Assembly: GCA_002329385.1 (NCBI GenBank)
Contig: DCTR01000001.1
Location: forward strand, 1 to 10,407
DNA: 10,407 nucleotides
DNA from: Candidatus Shapirobacteria bacterium UBA1435
Lineage (GTDB): Bacteria; Patescibacteriota; Microgenomatia; UBA12405
Direction: 5' to 3'
The translations under genes were made by a program, and so were the position numbers. The notes under the pieces were generated by a model, which saw nothing but the letters and a program-made list of their open reading frames with translations, was not told the origin of the DNA and made no database searches. Of the stretch, positions 5,901-10,407 are shown one piece after another; positions within the stretch are counted from its first letter, which is position 1, and every line of letters starts with the position of its first letter.

Positions 5901-6572
5901 TTACCACTTAGAAAGCATGGCAACCGGAGTTTTGAAGAGGATGACAATCTCTTGCAAAAAAGAACGGTTTTGAACATATTCGGAATCAAGTTTGGCCCTT
6001 TGTTCGAAAGGGACTTCATTTCGTCCGGAGGTTTGCCATGGGCCGGTAATGCCCGGTTTAACCGATCTGATATCTTGAATATATCTTTTGGTGTGGGGAT
6101 ATTTTTGTTCGTATTCACGCAATTCTTCTTCGCGGTAAGCCCTTGGACCGACCAGACTCATTTGGCCGGGAAGGACATTAAATAAAAGCTGGGGAAATTC
6201 GTCGATAGTCAGAGAACGGAGAATTTTGCCGACGGGGGTGATCCGTGGGTCTTCGCTCATGGGTAATTTCCAGCCGTTTTCCTTGTATTTTTTCCAGAGT
6301 TCCGGGTAGTCTTGCTGAAGTCTTTTGTCGTTGTCGCCGACAAACATGGTTCGGAATTTATACATGGTGAAGGGACGACTACCCTCCCCCACCCTTTGTT
6401 GTTTAAAAAAAATCGGGCCAGAAGAAGTCAGTTTGACAAGGGCGGCGGTGACAACCATAAGCGGGGAAAAGATAACAAGAAGGATGATTGAGCCGGCGAT
6501 GTCGATGGTTCTTTTAAAGACACGAAAAAGCCATCTTCTTTGGCGGAGAAATTTTTTTTTGGGTCTATTCAT
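5901..6572 (-). CDS. Polyprenyl-phosphate sugar-1-phosphate transferase (initiating glycosyltransferase)
   Basis: This bacterial sugar transferase (PF02397 type) moves a sugar-1-phosphate from a nucleotide sugar to a polyprenyl phosphate at the inner membrane face, starting a surface glycan. I place the start at ATG 6572, giving 223 residues. This start overlaps the upstream TGA by four bases (ATGA) and has AAGGG (6582-6578) five bases upstream. A longer frame from 6647 would overlap the upstream gene by 79 bases. Features are a basic N-terminus (1-21), a hydrophobic membrane or re-entrant helix (about 24-47), the block KQQRVGEG to YKFRTM (57-76), the catalytic Asp-Glu pair in TIDEFPQL (D124, E125), GQMSLVGPR (136-144) and KPGITGPWQTSGR (172-184). 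It lacks the extra N-terminal membrane region of WbaP/WcaJ-like enzymes, so it is the short monotopic form. The sugar cannot be told from sequence. Confidence 0.93.
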   Translation of the reverse strand: MNRPKKKFLRQRRWLFRVFKRTIDIAGSIILLVIFSPLMVVTAALVKLTSSGPIFFKQQRVGEGSRPFTMYKFRTMFVGDNDKRLQQDYPELWKKYKENGWKLPMSEDPRITPVGKILRSLTIDEFPQLLFNVLPGQMSLVGPRAYREEELREYEQKYPHTKRYIQDIRSVKPGITGPWQTSGRNEVPFEQRAKLDSEYVQNRSFLQEIVILFKTPVAMLSKW

Positions 6573-7648
6573 AGGTGCCCTTGGACAAATTTTGTTAAGT
6601 TTAGCACAAATGCTTTTTCGGAAAATTTGTTGGCATTTTCGATACAATCTTTGGGATTAAAACGATAACTGTCAAATCGTCGCAGGGCTGATTTTAGCGA
6701 CTCGACTGTTTGTCGTTCGAAAAAGAGTCCGGTTCTGCCGTCAATGACTGTTTCGGTTTGCCCGCCTTGTCGATAGGCGATAACCGGTCTGCCGCAGGCT
6801 TGGGCTTCAAGAGAAGTGAGACCAAAGTCTTCAACTTGGGGGATAAGTAATGCCCGACAGTGTTGGTAGAAGCCAAGGAGTTCGGAGTGATCGACGTTGC
6901 CGAGAAGCTCGATGTTGGGACTATGGAGTTTTTTTATTAACCGGGAGAGGTAGCCGAATTGACGTCCATTACCGACTATTTTTAGCTGGAGGCCAGACTG
7001 GTGGCAGGCATGGATGGCCAGGTCAATTTTTTTATATGGGACGAGACGGGAAACAATAAGGAAGTAGCCGCCTGGGGATGTTTTTTGCAGAGGATGAAAG
7101 AGAGACATGTCGATGCCAGGGTAGATGACAGTTGGCCTTTTGGCGTATTGGTCGATAAATCTATTTTGGACAGTGTATGAGTCGCAGATGAGATGATCGG
7201 GACGGTTGATGGCGATGGTGTCCAGGCGGCGGTAGAATTTGGCCAGCGGCTGGAGATAAAAAGGGTGCTGTCGATAAACGTGACGGTTGATATTAAAAAA
7301 GTAACAAAAATATTTGACTGAAGGAGGGGTAATAAGAAAATGGCCGACAGTCGAGGTGAAAGAAATGACAATGTCGTATTCGGAGAAGTCGAATTGTTCG
7401 ACTGCCAATGGAAAAAGAGGTGAATATGGCAGTGGAAAAAGTGGCAGTTTGGGTAGGGAGTCTATAATGCTTGAGAAAATACGATAATGTTTTGGCAACC
7501 AAGGTGTTTGTGATGGGTTGTGGGCGATGGTGTAAAGGTCGGCTTTAGGGAAGGCTTGAAGAGAGGCTAGAAGCACCCTTTCGGCACCTCCCCACTGGTT
7601 GAGCCAGTCGTAAAAGATGGCAACTCTTTGGTGGTCGGTTTTTGGCAC
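6569..7648 (-). CDS. GT4-family glycosyltransferase (retaining, GT-B fold)
   Basis: The 359-residue cytoplasmic enzyme would transfer a sugar from a nucleotide sugar onto a growing lipid-linked glycan. The N-terminal Rossmann half opens with VAIFYDWLNQWGGAERVL (9-26), including the glycine pair that lines the active site. The C-terminal half has YPGID (176-180), SRLVPYKKIDLAI (200-212), VGNG (225-228) and the EX7E catalytic motif E273-DFGLTSL-E281, then GRPVIAYRQGG (286-296) and DGRTGLFF (303-310). The start is GTG (7648-7646), sharing one base with the TAG of the upstream glycosyltransferase. The TGA stop overlaps the start of the sugar phosphotransferase gene. Opening sequences of this type occur in mannosyl- and other hexosyltransferases, but the donor and acceptor are not predictable here. 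Confidence 0.92.
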   Translation of the reverse strand: MPKTDHQRVAIFYDWLNQWGGAERVLLASLQAFPKADLYTIAHNPSQTPWLPKHYRIFSSIIDSLPKLPLFPLPYSPLFPLAVEQFDFSEYDIVISFTSTVGHFLITPPSVKYFCYFFNINRHVYRQHPFYLQPLAKFYRRLDTIAINRPDHLICDSYTVQNRFIDQYAKRPTVIYPGIDMSLFHPLQKTSPGGYFLIVSRLVPYKKIDLAIHACHQSGLQLKIVGNGRQFGYLSRLIKKLHSPNIELLGNVDHSELLGFYQHCRALLIPQVEDFGLTSLEAQACGRPVIAYRQGGQTETVIDGRTGLFFERQTVESLKSALRRFDSYRFNPKDCIENANKFSEKAFVLNLTKFVQGHL

Positions 7649-8775
7649 TACTGTTTAGAGTAATCGGTTAGTATTTTTGAGTAGACATCGAGGGTTTGGA
7701 TGGCGGTTTTTTGCCAGGAATATTTTGACAGTTGCTGGCGACCAAGACGAATAAGCCGTTGCCGTAATTTGGGATTGTTTTTCAGTCGATGGATTTGCTG
7801 GGCCAACTCTTTTGGTAGGTTGGGATGGAAGTACAAGACCGAGTCGCCATAGACTTCAGGAAGACAACTTGAGTTTGAGGAGATAACGGGACAGTTAAGA
7901 GCCATGGCTTCGAGTCCGGTGAGGCTAAAACCTTCCATAAAAGAGGGATGGACCAGGGCCAGGGCGTGGGCGTAGACGTTCTTAAACTGTTTGTCTGGCA
8001 GGAAACCAAGAAAGTCAACGCGGCTGGCAAGGTTGAGGAATTTGACTTGTTCTTGAAGTTGAGAGGCAAAGTGGTTTCGGGCACAGATAATCTTAAGGCG
8101 GATGTCGGGTACCATGGTTAGAGCGTCGAGAACAGCTTTGATGTTCTTGTGAGGGTAGAGATTGCCAGTGTAGATAAGATAAGGGTCTGGTTTGAGGATG
8201 GGAGGAGAGGGACAGGTGAGAAAATTGGGGTCAACGGCTTCGTGGGTGACGGTAATTTTTTGTTTTGGCTGATGAAAATGGTCAACCAGGTAAGCTTTCC
8301 AGAAATGGCTAGGAACAATTATATGATTTGAAGAGAAAATATTGAGTTCGGTAACCAGCCGATAGGCGAAATATTTTGGCCAATAAAGAATCGGATTTCT
8401 GGTGGTGGTTTTTTGGCCGCGGAAGAAATGTTTAATAAGATCGTGGATAGTGATGACCGAAGGCTGGCGGTAAAGTATTGGCTTGTTAAAATGGGTGAAG
8501 TGGACTAGATCGGGGTGAAGAGATTTGATTAACTTTGGCAGTTCGAGCTGTTCGGAGAGTGAATAATGGGAAATGCGGGTGGGGATAATTTGATAGCGGT
8601 TTTTTTGGTCGGCTTTGACACTGTTGGCATCTTTTTGGTTGACAATAAGAGAAAAATTGTAGCTGTTGAAGTCTGAAAGCCGGGAAAGGGCGGAAAGTAG
8701 GTTTTGAGTGTAACGGCCGATGCCGGTGTGGGTTGGGCCGTATAGCCTGGCATCGATAACTATATGAGGTTTCAT
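7648..8775 (-). CDS. GT4-family glycosyltransferase, mannosyltransferase-like
   Basis: The 375-residue GT-B enzyme starts IVIDARLYGPTHTGIGRYTQNLL (5-27), typical of GT4 enzymes where TGIGRY binds the acceptor or donor phosphate. Further motifs are TIHDL (109-113), VPSHFWK (154-160), YTGNLYPHKN (202-211), FLGFLPD (255-261) and the catalytic EX7E pair E281-GFSLTGL-E289, then CPVISSNSSCLPEVYGD (295-311). This pattern resembles mannosyl- or rhamnosyl-adding GT4 enzymes of O-antigen loci, but that is only a resemblance. The ATG at 8775 follows the stop of the GT2 gene after three bases, and the TAG overlaps the GTG of the next gene by one base. All four glycosyltransferases are therefore packed as one transcription unit. 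No Shine-Dalgarno sequence is visible. Confidence 0.93.
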   Translation of the reverse strand: MKPHIVIDARLYGPTHTGIGRYTQNLLSALSRLSDFNSYNFSLIVNQKDANSVKADQKNRYQIIPTRISHYSLSEQLELPKLIKSLHPDLVHFTHFNKPILYRQPSVITIHDLIKHFFRGQKTTTRNPILYWPKYFAYRLVTELNIFSSNHIIVPSHFWKAYLVDHFHQPKQKITVTHEAVDPNFLTCPSPPILKPDPYLIYTGNLYPHKNIKAVLDALTMVPDIRLKIICARNHFASQLQEQVKFLNLASRVDFLGFLPDKQFKNVYAHALALVHPSFMEGFSLTGLEAMALNCPVISSNSSCLPEVYGDSVLYFHPNLPKELAQQIHRLKNNPKLRQRLIRLGRQQLSKYSWQKTAIQTLDVYSKILTDYSKQ

Positions 8776-8778
8776 GGA

Positions 8779-9729
8779 TTAAAGGTATTTTGCCTTGAAG
8801 CATCTGGCCTGTTCGAGCAGGGTAATACCAAACAGGACCAGGTGGCGAATGATGGGGTGATAATGGGGGAAAAGGTGTTGCTGGTAGAAAATTCTCATGG
8901 CCTGGGTGGAGGCCTTGGCGATCTTGATTTTGGTTTGGCGAGTGGCAGAAGAAAGCTGGCGTGTTTGTTTTTTGATGCCAGAGGATATGCCCTGGAAGTG
9001 CTTGACCGAGCATCTGGGGTAGTAGTAAAGGCGGTAGCCTTGTTGTTTCAGCCGGTAACAGAAATCGATGTCTTCGCCGTAGAAAAAATACTGTTCGTTC
9101 CACCAGCCAAGTTTATCGCCGACCGGGCGACGGATGGCAAAGAAGGCGCCAACACAGGAGTCGATTTGGTGAGTGGTGGAAAGGTCAAGGTGGCCAAGGA
9201 AATAATTATTAAAAATAGCAGAACGGGGGAAAAGTTTGTTTAGACCGGTAAAATGGGCGAAGGCTGACCAGGGGGTGGGGAAACCGCGGTGGCATTCCGG
9301 CTGGAGCCGACCGGTTTTGACCAGGACAACCTGGCAGGTGACAGCATCTGCTTTATGGTGGCTATCAAAAAAACCGATTGTTTTTTGGAGAGTATCGGTG
9401 TTGACGATAGTGTCAGGGTTTAGAAAAAGGACGAAATCCGAAGAAGAATGGACGAAGGATACCGCTTGATTATTGCCAGCGGCAAAGCCGCGATTTTGGC
9501 CTAAAGGTATCAGCTTGATTTGGGTGATGAGTTTGTGGGTGTTTTTGATCCTTTTTGCCAGGAGAAAGCTGTTATCGGTTGATTGGTTGTCGGCGACAAT
9601 AATCTCGACCCTGTCGGTGAGGGAAGAATTTAAAATTGATTTTAGGCATTGGGATAAATATTTGCCCGAATTGTAGTTGAGGATGATGACGGAGAGCCTA
9701 GGAGAGGTGTTGTTGGCAGATTTCTTCAT
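8779..9729 (-). CDS. GT2-family glycosyltransferase (GT-A fold, rhamnosyltransferase-like)
   Basis: The 316-residue enzyme has LSVIILNYNSGKYL (12-25), IIVADNQSTDNS (43-54), the conserved GQNRGFAAGNN (77-87) and a metal/nucleotide motif LNPDT (103-107) in place of classical DXD. FFYGEDIDFCYRLKQQGYRLYYYP (215-238) contains the presumed catalytic acidic residues, and H244 follows. This is the WbbL/rhamnosyltransferase-like branch of GT2, an inverting enzyme adding a sugar to a lipid-linked glycan on the cytoplasmic side. The donor is unknown. The C-terminal stretch of about 60 residues is basic and may associate with the membrane. The ATG at 9729 lies inside the 3' end of the preceding gene (32-base overlap). 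No alternative start exists between it and the first conserved strand, so this start is well supported. Confidence 0.92.
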   Translation of the reverse strand: MKKSANNTSPRLSVIILNYNSGKYLSQCLKSILNSSLTDRVEIIVADNQSTDNSFLLAKRIKNTHKLITQIKLIPLGQNRGFAAGNNQAVSFVHSSSDFVLFLNPDTIVNTDTLQKTIGFFDSHHKADAVTCQVVLVKTGRLQPECHRGFPTPWSAFAHFTGLNKLFPRSAIFNNYFLGHLDLSTTHQIDSCVGAFFAIRRPVGDKLGWWNEQYFFYGEDIDFCYRLKQQGYRLYYYPRCSVKHFQGISSGIKKQTRQLSSATRQTKIKIAKASTQAMRIFYQQHLFPHYHPIIRHLVLFGITLLEQARCFKAKYL

Positions 9730-10407
9730 AAATTTTGTTTAAACCTTCGACGCTTTTTTCGTAGGAATAACCTGCCTTTATCAGCTGGCGGGCGGCCATG
9801 CCGATTTGCTTTTGGCGAGCTGGTTGGCGGAGAAGTTTGATAGTTTCGGCGGCGGTTTGATCATATTGGCAGACGATAGCGTGTTGGCCGTTTTGGTAGG
9901 TGATGCCCCCCATGCCTTCGGGGGTGGTAATAATGGGCAATCCACAGGCCATGGCTTCAAGAAATTTATTACGGGTGCCGCCACCGCTACCCATGGGAGC
10001 GAGTAAAACCCAGCTGTAGTAGTAATAGTATTGCGGGTCTTTCGCTTGACCGTCGGCATCGGCTTCGGCAACGATAATGTCCTTACTAGTCAGATGGCCG
10101 TAGTATTCAGGGGAATTTCGGCCGATAATAAGCAGTCTGGCCTTGGGGATGTTTTTTTTGATTTGCGGCCAGAGGTCGGTGATAATCATGTCAACCGATT
10201 CCCGGTTTTGCATCCACTTCATGTTGGAGACACCAAAAAGGATTGACGGGAAGGGGCTTTTTTTGGTTTTTGGCCTGGATTCATAAAACTTACGATCGAC
10301 ACCATTTTGAAAAACCCTGATATCGTTACGACCGGTAACGCGGGAGATTAGTTTTTGATCGTCGATGCCGAAGGCAGTGACGGTGTGGGTGGTTTGCCAG
10401 TAGTGGG
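9698..10407 (-). CDS. GT4-family glycosyltransferase, 5' end beyond window
   Basis: The frame stays open to the window edge (first complete codon at 10405), giving 235 visible residues, so the internal ATG at 10222 is not the start. The visible part begins in the linker before the C-terminal GT-B half. VFQNGVDRKFY (31-41) matches the family's pre-domain NGVD motif, and ILFGVSNMKWMQN (55-67) corresponds to the usual phosphate-binding GNMxxxPN strand. DLWPQIKKNIPKARLLIIGR (77-96) follows, then APMGSGGGTRNKFLEAMACGLPIITT (136-161), the donor-binding region with the conserved Glu. This subfamily (Glyco_trans_1_4-like) occurs in exopolysaccharide loci. Five consecutive tyrosines lie just before the SWVLLAP strand. 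The TAG stop lies 32 bases inside the GT2 gene. The missing N-terminal half should lie at higher coordinates. Confidence 0.9.
   Translation of the reverse strand, partial: HYWQTTHTVTAFGIDDQKLISRVTGRNDIRVFQNGVDRKFYESRPKTKKSPFPSILFGVSNMKWMQNRESVDMIITDLWPQIKKNIPKARLLIIGRNSPEYYGHLTSKDIIVAEADADGQAKDPQYYYYYSWVLLAPMGSGGGTRNKFLEAMACGLPIITTPEGMGGITYQNGQHAIVCQYDQTAAETIKLLRQPARQKQIGMAARQLIKAGYSYEKSVEGLNKIYEEICQQHLS

Noticed and set aside
6573..6647. A 25-residue N-terminal extension of the sugar phosphotransferase starting at ATG 6647.
   Set aside because: It lies wholly within the upstream glycosyltransferase gene. The ATG at 6572 forms an ATGA overlap with that gene's stop, has an AAGGG five bases upstream, and starts the family-typical basic N-terminus.
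8486..9103. A 205-codon minus-strand frame spanning the junction of two glycosyltransferase genes.
   Set aside because: It is an out-of-frame shadow rich in Pro and His, produced by the C-rich coding strand. The two overlapping real genes have full family motifs.
10010..10032. A trinucleotide repeat encoding five tyrosines in a row.
   Set aside because: The codons are mixed TAC/TAT and the run is too short to suggest repeat expansion. It sits before a normal conserved strand.
9698..10222. A complete 174-residue gene starting at ATG 10222.
   Set aside because: The same frame is open to the window edge and its upstream codons encode the expected GT4 NGVD linker motif, so the gene is a fragment of a longer one.
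1..10407. Recoded UGA (Gracilibacteria/Absconditabacteria-type code).
   Set aside because: TGA ends the lipoprotein and one GT4 gene exactly where the next gene begins, and no conserved gene contains an internal TGA.

Overview
The window looks like a bacterial chromosome segment, most likely from the Candidate Phyla Radiation (Patescibacteria, possibly Microgenomates-like). This assignment is an inference. It rests on a DUF4012 membrane protein, a shortened RecO, a very small FtsL-like protein, head-to-tail genes that often overlap by 1-4 bases, and start codons mostly without Shine-Dalgarno sequences. TGA serves as a normal stop for two genes (the lipoprotein and one glycosyltransferase), so this is not a UGA-recoding lineage such as Gracilibacteria. 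All eleven genes lie on the minus strand, and that coding strand is rich in C and A while the opposite strand is rich in G and T.

In transcription order (from high to low coordinates) the window opens with a surface-glycan block. It holds a 5'-truncated GT4 glycosyltransferase (9698-10407), a GT2 glycosyltransferase (8779-9729), two more GT4 enzymes (7648-8775 and 6569-7648), a polyprenyl-phosphate sugar-1-phosphate transferase (5901-6572) and a 654-residue DUF4012 protein with one membrane anchor (3907-5871). The phosphotransferase would load the first sugar onto a lipid carrier, the glycosyltransferases would extend it, and DUF4012 could act on the product outside the membrane. A compact recO (3346-3906) follows the DUF4012 stop codon with no gap.

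A 152-base spacer comes next. It carries a perfect consensus promoter (TTGACA, 18 bases, TATAAT) and a T-box leader of about 105 nucleotides in front of the glycyl-tRNA synthetase gene (1859-3193). The T-box signature and its tRNA-acceptor-binding bulge are textbook. The usual long Stem I is missing, and only a tiny 5' hairpin displays a GGC glycine codon. No transcription terminator or Shine-Dalgarno sequence is visible. This is the most unusual element in the window.

The last block starts from a second candidate promoter whose predicted start site falls on the start codon, implying a leaderless mRNA. It encodes a small lipoprotein (1079-1810), RsmH 16S rRNA methyltransferase (201-1082) and the beginning of an FtsL-like division protein (1-201). 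This is the front of a division/cell-wall (dcw) cluster, with the lipoprotein in the place where mraZ usually sits. No tRNA, rRNA, CRISPR array, insertion sequence or phage gene was seen, and no gene-free stretch exceeds 152 bases.
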